Source of the DNA: Jannaschia sp. Os4
GTDB taxonomy: Bacteria; Pseudomonadota; Alphaproteobacteria; Rhodobacterales; Rhodobacteraceae
Length of the DNA: 64,000 bases
Direction of reading: 5' to 3'
NCBI RefSeq assembly: GCF_016820245.1
Contig: NZ_JAFCAR010000003.1
Coordinates: 1-64,000 of the forward strand
Under the pieces are notes generated by a model. That model was given only the letters and a program-made list of their open reading frames with translations. It did no database searches and was not told the DNA's origin. This document shows positions 50,096 through 59,395 of this stretch, piece by piece. Position 1 is the first letter of the stretch. Each line of letters begins with the position of its first letter. Position numbers and translations under genes: made by a program.

Positions 50096-51715
50096 TCAGG
50101 AGAACCACCAGCGCTCGTGCACCTTGTTGCCGTCGCTGATCCAATTGGCCGCGACCGCGTCCTCGTGGGCCAGAGTGTTGGCATGGGCGTGGATGTAGTT
50201 GGCGAACATCGCGATCAACGCGCCGCCGTCGCTCTGCAGGAGGCGCTGCGCCTCGGAGTAGAGCGCGCCGCGCGACGCGTCGTCCGTCTCGGCCCGCGCC
50301 TGCACAACCACCTCGTTGAAGCGTTCGGCGGCCTCGCCGGTGCGCCAGTCGGTGTCGTTCCACTCCTGATCGGCGGTGTAGGCCGACGAGTACATCCAGT
50401 CCTGCGTCGGGCGCCCGCCCCAGTAGCAGGCGCACCACGGCTCCTTGTTCCAGACGTTTGACCAGTAGCCGTCCGAGGGGACGCGCTCGACCTGGATCTC
50501 GATGCCCGCCGCCGCCGCCGAGGCCGCGACCAGCTGCGCGGCGTCCACCGCGCCGGGGAAGGCCGCGTCGGCGGCGCGCAGCACGATGGGGCCGGAATGG
50601 CCGGACTTCTCGTAGTGCTCGCGCGCGCGCTCCGGGTCGTAGGAGTGGACCGGCAGGTCGGCGTCGAAGAACGGCATGGAGGCGTTGACGGGCACGTCGT
50701 TGCCCACCGTGCCCGCGCCCAGCAGGATCTTGTCGACCAGCTCTTGGCGGTTGATCGCGAACTTGAGGGCCATGCGCAGGTCGAAGCTCGAGAACGGCTC
50801 CGAGGTGACGCGCATCGGGAAGGTGTAGTGCTGCGTGCCGGTCGTCTGCAGGACGGTCAGGTTCGGCACCCGCTCCATCAGCGCGAGCGTGTTCGGCGTG
50901 ACGTTGTCGATGAAATCGACCTCGCCCGACATCAGCGCCTGCTGGCGCGCGGGCGCGTCGAGGATCGAGAGCAGGTGATACTCGTCGAAATGGGCGCGCC
51001 CCGCCTTCCAGTAGTTCGGGTTGCGCGTGTGGATGGCGCGGACGCCCGGCTCGAACTCCTGCACGACGTAGCCGCCGGTGCCGCCGGTCGAGGTCGGATC
51101 GACGTTGCCGTCGCCGTCCGACTCCATGATCAGCAGGTGGTAGTCGCTGACGATGAAGGGGAAGTCCGCGTTGGCCGCCGCTAAGGTGAAGACGACCGCA
51201 TCGCCGTCGATCGCGATGTCCTCGACCTGGGTCAGCAGGCCCTTGGCCGCCGAGGTGCTGGCCTCGCCGCGGTGGTAGTTGAAGGTCGCGACCACGTCCT
51301 CGGGCGTCAGCGTCTTGCCGGAATGGAATTCCACGCCCTGCCGGATGTTGAAGCGCCACGTGCGGGCGTCCTCGGTCTCGTAGGATTCGGCCAGTTCCGG
51401 GATCAGCTCGCCGGTGTTCGACACCTCGGTGAGGTGGTTGCCCCGCGTGTAGCACATGGAGGTCATGAAGCTGTTCTCGGCGGTGCCGGGATCGAGGCTG
51501 TCGGTCGTCGAGCCGTAGCCCGTGCCATGGCGGAACACGCCGCCCGACTGGGGGGTCTGCGCCATCGCGCGGCCCGACATCGAAAGGGCGGCGGGCACCG
51601 CGAGGCCGGCGGCGAGCGCGCGGGTCATGAACGTGCGGCGATCGATCCCGCGCGCCGTCAGCAGCTTGGCCTGCTCCGCGAGGTAGCGGGCCTTCTCGAA
51701 CTCTTTCGGATGCAT
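50096..51715 (-). CDS. ABC transporter substrate-binding protein, peptide/opine family (SBP_bac_5)
   Basis: A 539-residue periplasmic binding protein. Near residue 26 DRRTFMTRALAAGLAVPAA has a Tat-like twin-arginine leader, preceded by about 25 cytosolic-type residues. Family 5 features follow: FRHGTGYGSTTDSLDPGTAE, LIPELAESYETEDARTWRFN, EFHSGKTLTPEDVVATFNYH, DLRMALKFAINRQELVDKIL and the Trp-rich end. Such proteins bind peptides, opines, sugars or betaines. It is divergent from the permease genes by 168 bases and faces the carnitine-type catabolic genes, so a quaternary amine ligand is plausible. Confidence 0.9.
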   Translation of the reverse strand: MHPKEFEKARYLAEQAKLLTARGIDRRTFMTRALAAGLAVPAALSMSGRAMAQTPQSGGVFRHGTGYGSTTDSLDPGTAENSFMTSMCYTRGNHLTEVSNTGELIPELAESYETEDARTWRFNIRQGVEFHSGKTLTPEDVVATFNYHRGEASTSAAKGLLTQVEDIAIDGDAVVFTLAAANADFPFIVSDYHLLIMESDGDGNVDPTSTGGTGGYVVQEFEPGVRAIHTRNPNYWKAGRAHFDEYHLLSILDAPARQQALMSGEVDFIDNVTPNTLALMERVPNLTVLQTTGTQHYTFPMRVTSEPFSSFDLRMALKFAINRQELVDKILLGAGTVGNDVPVNASMPFFDADLPVHSYDPERAREHYEKSGHSGPIVLRAADAAFPGAVDAAQLVAASAAAAGIEIQVERVPSDGYWSNVWNKEPWCACYWGGRPTQDWMYSSAYTADQEWNDTDWRTGEAAERFNEVVVQARAETDDASRGALYSEAQRLLQSDGGALIAMFANYIHAHANTLAHEDAVAANWISDGNKVHERWWFS

Positions 51716-51883
51716 TCGTCTCTCCCTGTGCGCGCCCTCCCTCGTCTGGAGCGCGTCCCGGTCAGTAGACGTCACGTTTCCGCGCAGGTCAAAGGGCAAC
51801 GCCCCGGCCCCCGCGGCGGCGCGGGGGCACAAGCCCCTTGCGCCACCGCCGCGTTCCCCCATGCTGCGGGCGGGGGGAGAGAC

Positions 51884-52864
51884 ATGCATCCAGTGCTCAA
51901 GACGGTCCTGCAGCGGCTCGGCCTCGGCCTCGTGACGCTGTTCCTCGTCTCGGCCATCATCTTCGCCTCGATCGAGCTGCTGCCCGGCGACTTCGGCGAG
52001 GCGGTGCTGGGCCAGGCCGCGACGGAGGAGACGGTCGCCGCCTTCCGCGCGGAGCTGGGCCTCGATACGCCCGCGCCGCTGCGCTACGTGGAATGGATCG
52101 GCGCGGTCCTCCAAGGCGACCTCGGCACCTCCTTCTCGGGGCGCAACGCCAGCGGCGTGGACCGCTCCCGCCCGGTGGCCGACCTGATCGGGCCGCGGCT
52201 GGGCAACACGCTGTTCCTCGCGGCCTTCGCGGCGGTCATCTCCGTGCCCCTCGCGCTGATCCTCGGGATCACGGCGGCGCTGTGGCGCAACTCCCTCTAC
52301 GACCGCGCGGTCAACGCCGCGACGCTGACGACGATCTCCCTGCCCGAGTTCTTCGTGGCCTACCTGCTGATCCTGCTGCTCGGAACGCTCTTCCCGATCC
52401 TGCCGTCGCTCGCCAACGTCACGCCGGACATGCCGCTGCTGGAGCGGATCGAGCGCACCGCCCTGCCGGCCCTCACGCTTACGCTGGTGATCGTCGCGCA
52501 CATGATGCGCATGACGCGCGCCGCGATCATCAACCTGCTCGCCCAGCCCTACATCGAGATGGCGATCCTCAAGGGCGCCTCGCCTCGCACCGTGATCCTG
52601 AAGCACGCCCTGCCCAACGCATGGGCACCCATCGCGACCGTGATCGCCTTCAACCTCGCCTACCTCGTGGTGGGCGTGGTCGTCGTGGAGGTGGTGTTCG
52701 TCTATCCCGGCGTGGGCCAGTTGATGGTCGACGCGGTGACCACCCGCGACATCCCCGTGGTGCAGGCCTGCGCCCTGATCTTCGCGGCCACCTACATCCT
52801 GCTGAACCTGATCGCGGACATTGTGGGCATCGTGACCAACCCGAGGCTCCTGCACCCCCGATGA
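51884..52864 (+). CDS. ABC transporter permease, DppB-type
   Basis: A 326-residue inner-membrane protein with about six hydrophobic segments. It begins VLQRLGLGLVTLFLVSAIIF; the large periplasmic loop contains LLPGDFGEAVLGQAATEETV and a Gly-rich stretch; the EAA-like cytoplasmic loop reads MAILKGASPRTVILKHALPN. A start at ATG 51884 is preceded by GGGGGGAGAGAC. It overlaps the second permease by four bases. An 8-bp GC hairpin (51808-51827) lies in the upstream divergent region. Confidence 0.92.
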   Translation: MHPVLKTVLQRLGLGLVTLFLVSAIIFASIELLPGDFGEAVLGQAATEETVAAFRAELGLDTPAPLRYVEWIGAVLQGDLGTSFSGRNASGVDRSRPVADLIGPRLGNTLFLAAFAAVISVPLALILGITAALWRNSLYDRAVNAATLTTISLPEFFVAYLLILLLGTLFPILPSLANVTPDMPLLERIERTALPALTLTLVIVAHMMRMTRAAIINLLAQPYIEMAILKGASPRTVILKHALPNAWAPIATVIAFNLAYLVVGVVVVEVVFVYPGVGQLMVDAVTTRDIPVVQACALIFAATYILLNLIADIVGIVTNPRLLHPR

Positions 52865-53799
52865 CCGACCGCATCGCCCCCACCCCCGAGGCCGCCGCCC
52901 TCTCCGACCCCGCCGTCTCGGTCGTGGGCGACGCCCGCGTCCCGAAGACGTGGCGTGGGCGGGCATGGACGACGCTGCGCTCCGCCCCGCCCACGGCGGT
53001 CTTCGGGATGCTCGTGATCGCGGTCTACGTCGTGACGGCCGTCTTCGCGCCCCTGCTCGCCCCCTACGGCGAGGCGGCGGTGTTCCCGACGCCCTTCGAC
53101 GCATGGTCGTCCGAGCATCCGCTGGGGACGGACCAGATCGGGCGCGACGTCATGTCCCGCCTGATCTACGGCGCGCGCAACACGATGGGCATCGCCTTGG
53201 CCACCACGGTCCTGAGCTTCCTCATCGGCGGGGGGCTCGGCCTCTGGGCGGTGATCGCCCAAGGCTGGACGGACCAGATCCTCTCCCGCGTCGTCGACGT
53301 CCTGATGGCCATCCCCGCGCTGATCTTCGCGCTGATGCTCCTGTCGATCTTCGGCTCCTCGGTCCTCTCGCTCATCCTCATCATCGCCGTCCTCGACAGC
53401 ACGCGCGTCTTCCGCCTGACCCGCGCGGTCGGCATGGGCGTGGTCGTCATGGACTACGTCGAGGCCGCCCGCCTGCGCGGCGAGGGCCTCGGCTGGATCA
53501 TGCGCCGCGAGATCCTGCCCAACATCGCGCCGCCGCTGGTGGCGGAGTTCGGCCTGCGCTTCTCCTTCGTGTTCCTGACCATCGCGGCGCTCAGCTTCCT
53601 CGGCCTCGGCATCCAGCCCCCCCTCGCCGACTGGGGCTCCATGGTCCGCGACGGCGCCTCGATGATCCAGTTCGCGCCCTACGACCTCCGCATGGGCCTG
53701 ACGCCGTTCGTGCCCGCCGGCGCCATCGCGCTGCTGACCGTCGCGGTGAACTTCGTCGTCGACTGGCTCCTGCACCGTGCCTCCGGCCTGAAGGAGTAG
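52861..53799 (+). CDS. ABC transporter permease, DppC-type
   Basis: A 312-residue permease. After a polar 40-residue N-terminus the first membrane segment is followed by the DppC hallmark EHPLGTDQIGRDVMSRLIYG, with later segments and the cytoplasmic coupling loop EAARLRGEGLGWIMRREILPN (cut). IAALSFLGLGIQPPLADWGSM (cut) is also typical. It forms the channel with the DppB-type protein. The ATPase gene follows after four bases. Confidence 0.93.
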   Translation: MTDRIAPTPEAAALSDPAVSVVGDARVPKTWRGRAWTTLRSAPPTAVFGMLVIAVYVVTAVFAPLLAPYGEAAVFPTPFDAWSSEHPLGTDQIGRDVMSRLIYGARNTMGIALATTVLSFLIGGGLGLWAVIAQGWTDQILSRVVDVLMAIPALIFALMLLSIFGSSVLSLILIIAVLDSTRVFRLTRAVGMGVVVMDYVEAARLRGEGLGWIMRREILPNIAPPLVAEFGLRFSFVFLTIAALSFLGLGIQPPLADWGSMVRDGASMIQFAPYDLRMGLTPFVPAGAIALLTVAVNFVVDWLLHRASGLKE

Positions 53800-53803
53800 A
53801 GCG

Positions 53804-55396
53804 ATGGCCTCCCCCCTGCTGGAGATGAAGGACGTCCGCGTCGAGGGCCGCACCGGCGAGGCGTGGACCGAGATCGTGCACGGCGTCGACCTCACGCTGC
53901 ACCGCGGCGAGGTGCTGGGGCTGATCGGCGAATCCGGCGCGGGCAAGTCGACCCTCGGCCTGGCGGCGATGGGCTACGCCCGCCCCGGCTGCCGCATCTC
54001 GGGCGGGGCGATCACCTTCGACGGCATCGACCTGCGCGCGGCCTCCGACGCCACGCTGCGCGGCCTGTGGGGCGGGCGCATGGCCTATGTCGCGCAATCC
54101 GCCGCCGCCGCGTTCAACCCCGCCCACAGGCTCATCGACCAGACCGTCGAGGCCGCCGTGGCGCACGGCGCCCACGGGGGCGCGTCGGCCCGCGAGGACG
54201 CGGTGGCGCTCTACGAGGCGCTGCGCCTGCCGGACCCCGGCGAGATCGGCTTCCGCTACCCGCACCAGGTCTCGGGCGGTCAGCTCCAGCGCGTGATGAC
54301 CGCGATGGCGATGGCCGGGCGCCCCGACCTGATCGTCTTCGACGAGCCCACGACCGCGCTCGACGTCACCACCCAGGTCGGCGTGCTCAAGGCCATGCGC
54401 GACGCCGTGGAGCGGTTCGACACGGCGGCGATCTACATCACCCACGACCTCGCCGTCGTCGCCCAGATGGCGGACCGGATCAAGGTCCTGCGCTACGGCG
54501 ACGAGGTGGAGGAGGCCGAGACCCGGGCCATGCTCGACGCCCCCCGCGAGGACTACACCCGGTCGCTCTGGGCCGTGCGGTCCATCCGCAAGCCCGAGGT
54601 CACGGGCGGCGCGGTGCAGCTGGCGATCAAGGGCGTCGACGCGGCCTACGGCACCGCGAAGGTGCTGCACGACGTCTCCATCGCCGTGCCGAAGGGGCGC
54701 ACCGTCGCGGTGGTGGGCGAGTCCGGGTCCGGCAAGTCCACCGCCGCCCGGGTCGTCACCGGCCTCCTGCCGCCGACCTCCGGCACCGTCGAGTTCGACG
54801 GCGAGGCCCTGCCCCCCACGCTCAAGGCCCGCTCCAAGGAGCAGAAGCGCCGCCTGCAGATGATCTACCAGATGGCCGACACGGCCATGAACCCGAAGCA
54901 GACCATCGGCGAGATCATCGGTCGGCCCCTGTCCTTCTACCACGGCCTGTCCGGGGCCGAGCGCCGCGCCCGCGTGGCCGACCTGCTGGAGATGATCGAA
55001 CTTCCGCCCGACTACGCCGACCGCCTGCCGGGCGAGCTGTCGGGCGGCCAGAAGCAGCGCGTCTGCATCGCCCGCGCCTTGGCCGCCGAGCCGGACCTCA
55101 TCATCTGCGACGAGGTCACGAGCGCGCTCGACCAGATCGTGCAGGAGGGCATCCTGAAGCTGCTGATGCGGCTCCAGAAGGAGTTCGGCATCGCCTACCT
55201 CTTCATCACCCACGACATCGCCACCGTGGAGGCCATCGCCGACGAGATCGTCGTCATGAACCAAGGCCGCGTCGTGGAGCAGGGGCCGAAATCCGAGATC
55301 CTGTCGCCCCCGCACCCCGAGTACACCGAGCTGCTGCTGGCCTCCGTGCCCGAGATGGATCCCGACTGGCTGACCCGCCAGACCGAGGGGGCCTGA
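53804..55396 (+). CDS. ABC transporter ATPase with two fused nucleotide-binding domains
   Basis: A 530-residue protein joining DppD- and DppF-type ATPases. Domain 1: Walker A GESGAGKST, signature VSGGQLQR, Walker B LIVFDEPTTALD. Domain 2 (from about residue 270): Walker A GESGSGKST, signature LSGGQKQR, Walker B LIICDEVTSALD. Both sets of motifs look intact, though position 2 of the second D-loop region has V in place of P (DEVTSALD). It powers the importer formed with the two permeases. Its stop is one base before the convergent regulator gene. Confidence 0.94.
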   Translation: MASPLLEMKDVRVEGRTGEAWTEIVHGVDLTLHRGEVLGLIGESGAGKSTLGLAAMGYARPGCRISGGAITFDGIDLRAASDATLRGLWGGRMAYVAQSAAAAFNPAHRLIDQTVEAAVAHGAHGGASAREDAVALYEALRLPDPGEIGFRYPHQVSGGQLQRVMTAMAMAGRPDLIVFDEPTTALDVTTQVGVLKAMRDAVERFDTAAIYITHDLAVVAQMADRIKVLRYGDEVEEAETRAMLDAPREDYTRSLWAVRSIRKPEVTGGAVQLAIKGVDAAYGTAKVLHDVSIAVPKGRTVAVVGESGSGKSTAARVVTGLLPPTSGTVEFDGEALPPTLKARSKEQKRRLQMIYQMADTAMNPKQTIGEIIGRPLSFYHGLSGAERRARVADLLEMIELPPDYADRLPGELSGGQKQRVCIARALAAEPDLIICDEVTSALDQIVQEGILKLLMRLQKEFGIAYLFITHDIATVEAIADEIVVMNQGRVVEQGPKSEILSPPHPEYTELLLASVPEMDPDWLTRQTEGA

Positions 55397-55397
55397 C

Positions 55398-56288
55398 CTA
55401 CCGGAACGCCGACGGCGGCGCCCCCAGCGTGCGGCGCATCGCGCGGGCGAAGGCGCTGGCGTCCGCGTAGCCCGCCCGCTGCGCCGAGTCCGCCACCGAG
55501 GCCCCCGCCTCCAGCGCCCGCCGCCCCGCCTCCAGCCGCAGGCGCAAGTAGACCGCGCCGGGCGTCTCCCCGAGCGTCCGGGCGAACCGCCGCGCCAGCG
55601 CGCGCGGCGTCGCGCCCGCCCGCTGCGCCACCTCGCCCAAGGGCAGGGGCGCCTCGACGTTCGCCTCCATCACGGCCAGCGCTCGCGCCACCCTCCGGTC
55701 GGACGGCCCCGCCTGCGGCCCCGCCATGAACAGCGCCGCCACCGCCTGCGCCAGCGCCGCCCCGTGGCGGCGCCGGATCAGGTGGAGCACCAAGTCGAAC
55801 GCCGTCGTCGCGCCCCCGGCCGTCAGGCGCGGCCCGTCCTCGATCCACCGCTCCGGGCGCAGCTCGACCTCCGGGAACGCCTCCGCGAAGTCCCGCCGCA
55901 GGTCCGTGTGGATCGTCGCCGCCCGCCCCTTCAGCAGCCCCGCCTGCGCCATCAGCCACGCGCCTGCGTCCAGCCCCGCGACCGCGCCGTAGCGCACCGC
56001 CGCCCGCCGCAGGTCGGCGCCGTAGGCCCCCAGCGCGACGTGCCCGTAGCTCGGCACCAGCATCAGAAGGTCGCCCCCCGGCGCGTCGGCCAGCCGCCCC
56101 TCCGGCGAGACCGGCAGCCCCGAAGACGACGCCACCGCCCGCCCGTCCGGCGTCAGCAGGTGCCAGCGGTAGAGCGTCCGCCCCGACAGGTCGTTCGCCG
56201 CCCGTAGCGGCTCCAGCGCATTGGCGAGGCAGTGGTTCGAGAACCGCGGATATAGGCAGAGGCCGACGATTTCGGGACGAGGCTGCAT
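55398..56288 (-). CDS. GlxA-type transcriptional regulator, CdhR-like
   Basis: A 296-residue activator with an N-terminal DJ-1/PfpI amidotransferase-like domain (EIVGLCLYPRFSNHCLANALE, cut; LMLVPSYGH; LDAGAWLMAQAGLLKGRAAT, cut) and a C-terminal AraC DNA-binding domain (VARALAVMEANVEAPLPLGEV cut, AQRAGATPRALARRFART). The same build is found in CdhR, the carnitine-catabolism regulator of Pseudomonas, and GbdR. It is divergent from the BKACE gene by 73 bases. A GTG six bases upstream would add two residues. Confidence 0.85.
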   Translation of the reverse strand: MQPRPEIVGLCLYPRFSNHCLANALEPLRAANDLSGRTLYRWHLLTPDGRAVASSSGLPVSPEGRLADAPGGDLLMLVPSYGHVALGAYGADLRRAAVRYGAVAGLDAGAWLMAQAGLLKGRAATIHTDLRRDFAEAFPEVELRPERWIEDGPRLTAGGATTAFDLVLHLIRRRHGAALAQAVAALFMAGPQAGPSDRRVARALAVMEANVEAPLPLGEVAQRAGATPRALARRFARTLGETPGAVYLRLRLEAGRRALEAGASVADSAQRAGYADASAFARAMRRTLGAPPSAFR

Positions 56289-56361
56289 GATCACGGCAGT
56301 TTCGGCACGGCGCGCCGCGATGCAAGCGGCCTATCCTCCGCCCGCGCCACAGGAGGTCCCG

Positions 56362-57270
56362 ATGCCGCTCCAGATGTCCCGCGAGGTCTTTGTCACCTGC
56401 GCCGTCACCGGCTCCGGCTCGACGCAGGACCGCAGCCCGCACGTCCCGCGCTCGCCCGAGCAGATCGCCCACAGCGCCATCGCGGCCGCCCGCGCGGGCG
56501 CCGCCATCGTGCACTGCCACGTCCGCGACCCGGAGACCGGCGCGCCGTCGCGCGATCTGCGCCTCTACCGCGAGGTCACCGACCGCATCCGCGACGCGGA
56601 GGTGGACGTGGTGCTGAACCTTACCGCGGGCATGGGCGGCGACATCGTGTTCGGCGGCACCGACGCGCCGCTGCCGGTCGCGGAGGGCACCGACATGGTC
56701 GGCGCGGAGGAGCGGGTGGCCCACGTGGCCGAATGCCTGCCCGAGATCTGCACCCTCGACTGCGGCACCATGAACTTCGCCGAGGCCGACTACGTGATGA
56801 CGAACACGCCCGGCATGCTGCGGGCGATGGGGCGCATGATGACCGACCTCGGGGTGAAGCCCGAGATCGAGGCGTTCGACACCGGCCACCTCTGGTACGC
56901 CAAGCAACTGGTGGCCGACGGCATCCTCGACGCCCCCGCCCTCGTGCAGCTCTGCATGGGGGTCCCGTGGGGGGCGCCGAACGACCTCAACACCTTCATG
57001 GCGATGGTGAACGCCGTGCCGGACGACTGGACCTTCTCCGCCTTCTCGCTGGGCCGGGACCAGATGGCCTATGCCGCCGCCGCCGTGCTGGCGGGAGGGC
57101 ACGTGCGGGTGGGGCTGGAGGACAACCTGATGCTCGACCGCGGCGTGCTGGCGACGAACGCGCAACTGGTCGAGCGGGCCGTCGAGATCGTCGAGCGGAT
57201 GGGCGCCCGTGTGATGACGCCCGCGCAGGTGCGCGACAAGCTGGGCCTGACCAAGCGGGCGCCGTCGTGA
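56362..57270 (+). CDS. Beta-keto acid cleavage enzyme (BKACE), probably 3-dehydrocarnitine
   Basis: A 302-residue zinc enzyme of the BKACE (formerly DUF849) family, which cleaves beta-keto acids with acetyl-CoA to give acetoacetate and a new acyl-CoA. Seen are VTCAVTGSG, SPHVPRSPEQIAHSAIAAAR, the metal motif AIVHCHVRDPETGAPS, LTAGMGG, LDCGTMNFA and EIEAFDTGHL. The ribosome binding site AGGAGGT is strong. Fused carnitine dehydrogenase two genes on suggests 3-dehydrocarnitine as substrate, giving betainyl-CoA and acetoacetate. The family is sure; the substrate is inferred. Confidence 0.88.
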   Translation: MPLQMSREVFVTCAVTGSGSTQDRSPHVPRSPEQIAHSAIAAARAGAAIVHCHVRDPETGAPSRDLRLYREVTDRIRDAEVDVVLNLTAGMGGDIVFGGTDAPLPVAEGTDMVGAEERVAHVAECLPEICTLDCGTMNFAEADYVMTNTPGMLRAMGRMMTDLGVKPEIEAFDTGHLWYAKQLVADGILDAPALVQLCMGVPWGAPNDLNTFMAMVNAVPDDWTFSAFSLGRDQMAYAAAAVLAGGHVRVGLEDNLMLDRGVLATNAQLVERAVEIVERMGARVMTPAQVRDKLGLTKRAPS

Positions 57271-58010
57271 CACGGCGCGTCGTCGTCACGGCGGGCGGCG
57301 CGGGGATCGGGGCGGCGCTGGTCCGGCGCTTCGCGGCGGACGGCGCGCGGGTCGCTTATTGCGACCTCGCCCCCGGCGACGCGCCGGACGGCGTGCTGGG
57401 CGTGGAGGCCGACGTGGCGGACGAGGCGTCGATGGATGGCTTCCTCGCCCGTGCCCATGACCACCTCGGCGGAGTCGACGTCCTCTGCGCCAACGCGGGC
57501 ACCGGCGGGCCGGCAGCCCCGATCGAGGACATGGCCTACGGCGACTGGCGCGCCTGCCTCGACGTGAACCTCGGCGGCGCGTTCCTCGCCTGCCGGTGGG
57601 CCGCCCGCGCGATGAAGGGGCAGGGGTCGGGCTGCATCCTCCTCACCTCCTCCACGGCGGGCCAATGGGGCATCCCCTCGCGGTCGCCCTACGTGGCCGC
57701 GAAGTGGGGCGTGCTCGGCCTGACGAAGACCCTCGCCGCCGAACTCGGCCCCCACGGCATCCGGGTGAACGCGATCTGCCCCGGCGCGGTGGAGGGCGAG
57801 CGGATGGAGCGCGTCGTGGCGATGGAGGCGGCGGCGCGGGGCGCGGACCCCGAGGCGATCCGCGCCCTCTACGCCGAGGGGACGTCGATGCGCCGCTGGG
57901 TCACGGCGGAGGACATCGCCGCCACGGCGGCCTTCCTCGCCTCGGACGCGGCGCGGACGATCAGCGGACAGGCCCTCGCGGTCGACGGCAACACGGAGCG
58001 GGTGACATGA
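57267..58010 (+). CDS. Short-chain dehydrogenase, possible D-carnitine dehydrogenase
   Basis: A 247-residue classical SDR from GTG overlapping the BKACE stop. Nucleotide-binding TAGGAGIGAALVRRF, then CANAGTGGP (NAG motif), catalytic Ser in LLTSSTAGQWG, YVAAKWG (Tyr-x-x-x-Lys) and GIRVNAICPGAVEG. SDR-type D-carnitine dehydrogenases have been described in Rhizobiales, and this gene sits between BKACE and the L-carnitine dehydrogenase fusion, so oxidising the other enantiomer is a reasonable hypothesis. Other beta-hydroxy acids are possible. Confidence 0.85.
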   Translation: MTRRVVVTAGGAGIGAALVRRFAADGARVAYCDLAPGDAPDGVLGVEADVADEASMDGFLARAHDHLGGVDVLCANAGTGGPAAPIEDMAYGDWRACLDVNLGGAFLACRWAARAMKGQGSGCILLTSSTAGQWGIPSRSPYVAAKWGVLGLTKTLAAELGPHGIRVNAICPGAVEGERMERVVAMEAAARGADPEAIRALYAEGTSMRRWVTAEDIAATAAFLASDAARTISGQALAVDGNTERVT

Positions 58011-59395
58011 AGGCGGCGGTGATCGGTGGCGGCGTGATCGGCGGCGGCTGGGCCGCGCGCTTCCTGCTCAACGGGTGGGAAGTGGCGGTGCACGACCCCG
58101 ACCCCGAGGCGGCGCGCAAGATCGGCGCGGTGCTCGACGGGGCGCGGCGCGCGCTGCCCATGCTCTACGACGTGGCCCTGCCGCCGGAGGGGGCGCTGAC
58201 CTTCCATGAGCGGCTGGAGGACGCGGTGGCGGGCGCCGATTGGGTGCAGGAGAGCGTGCCCGAGCGCCTCGACCTCAAGCACCGCGTCCTCGCTGCGGTG
58301 CAGCATGCGACGGACGCCCCCATCGGCTCCTCCACCTCCGGCTTCACGCCGACCGAGCTGTCCGAGGGGGCGCCCGACCCGTCGCGCATCGTCGTCGCCC
58401 ACCCGTTCAACCCGGTCTACCTGCTGCCCCTCGTCGAACTCGTCGGCCATGCGGGCACCGACCCGTCCGCGCTGGACGACGCCGAGGCCAAGCTGCGCGG
58501 CGTGGGCATGTACCCCCTCCGCGTCCGCGCCGAGCTTCCCGCCCACATCGCCGACCGCTTCCTCGAGGCCGTCTGGCGCGAGGCGCTGTGGATGGTCCGC
58601 GACGGGCAGGCCACGACCTCCGAGATCGACGAGGCGATCCGCATGGGCTTCGGCCTCCGCTGGGCGCAGATGGGCCTGTTCGAGACCTACCGCATCGCGG
58701 GCGGCGAGGCGGGGATGGCCCACTTCATCGGCCAGTTCGGCCCCGCGCTGGCATGGCCGTGGACCAAGCTGACGGACGTGCCGGACCTGACGCCGGACCT
58801 GATCGAGACGATCGCCGTCCAGTCCGACGCCCAGTCCGGGGACCGCACGATCCGCGAGTTGGAGCGCGAGCGCGACGACAACCTCGTGGGCATCCTCCGG
58901 GGGCTGAAGGCGCGGGGCCGCGCGGCGGGCGCGGTGATCGCCGCGCACGAGGCGGCGCTGATGCCGCCCGTCCCCGCGGGGCGCGTGCTGCGCACGCAGG
59001 ACCGCACCGTCCCCGTCGACTGGACCGACTACAACGGCCACATGAACGAAGGCCGCTATGGGCAGGTCATGTCCGACGCCTCCGAGGGCGTGCTGCGCGC
59101 CATCGGCACCCCGCCCGAGGAGACGGACGCCACCGGCCTCACGTGGTTCACCGTCGAGACGCGCATCTCCTACCGCCACGAGACCCACGCGGGCGAGCGC
59201 TTCACCGTCGACACGCGCGTCGTGGAGGGCGGCGGCAAGAAGCTGCGGCTCGCCCACGAGATGACGCGCGCCGACGGCACGCTCCTGGCCGAGGGCGAGC
59301 AGCTCCTCCTCCATGTCGATCTCGCCACCCGCCGCTCCGCCCCCCCGCCCGATCACGTGGCGCGGGCCATCGCCGACCTGCTGGAGGCCCCATGA
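58007..59395 (+). CDS. Carnitine 3-dehydrogenase fused to betainyl-CoA-type thioesterase
   Basis: A 462-residue fusion. Residues 1 to about 315 are a 3-hydroxyacyl-CoA-dehydrogenase-like Rossmann protein: AVIGGGVIGGGWAARFL, SSTSGFTPTEL, VVAHPFNPVYLLPLVELVG with the active-site His, and GFGLRWAQMGLFETYRIAGG (cut), as in carnitine 3-dehydrogenase. Residues from about 328 are a hot-dog thioesterase: VPVDWTDYNGHMNEGRYGQV (cut) with VETRISYRHETHAGE. In Pseudomonas these are separate genes (cdhA, cdhB). Together they oxidise carnitine and hydrolyse betainyl-CoA to glycine betaine, with BKACE acting between. Overlaps its neighbours by four bases on both sides. Confidence 0.88.
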   Translation: MKAAVIGGGVIGGGWAARFLLNGWEVAVHDPDPEAARKIGAVLDGARRALPMLYDVALPPEGALTFHERLEDAVAGADWVQESVPERLDLKHRVLAAVQHATDAPIGSSTSGFTPTELSEGAPDPSRIVVAHPFNPVYLLPLVELVGHAGTDPSALDDAEAKLRGVGMYPLRVRAELPAHIADRFLEAVWREALWMVRDGQATTSEIDEAIRMGFGLRWAQMGLFETYRIAGGEAGMAHFIGQFGPALAWPWTKLTDVPDLTPDLIETIAVQSDAQSGDRTIRELERERDDNLVGILRGLKARGRAAGAVIAAHEAALMPPVPAGRVLRTQDRTVPVDWTDYNGHMNEGRYGQVMSDASEGVLRAIGTPPEETDATGLTWFTVETRISYRHETHAGERFTVDTRVVEGGGKKLRLAHEMTRADGTLLAEGEQLLLHVDLATRRSAPPPDHVARAIADLLEAP

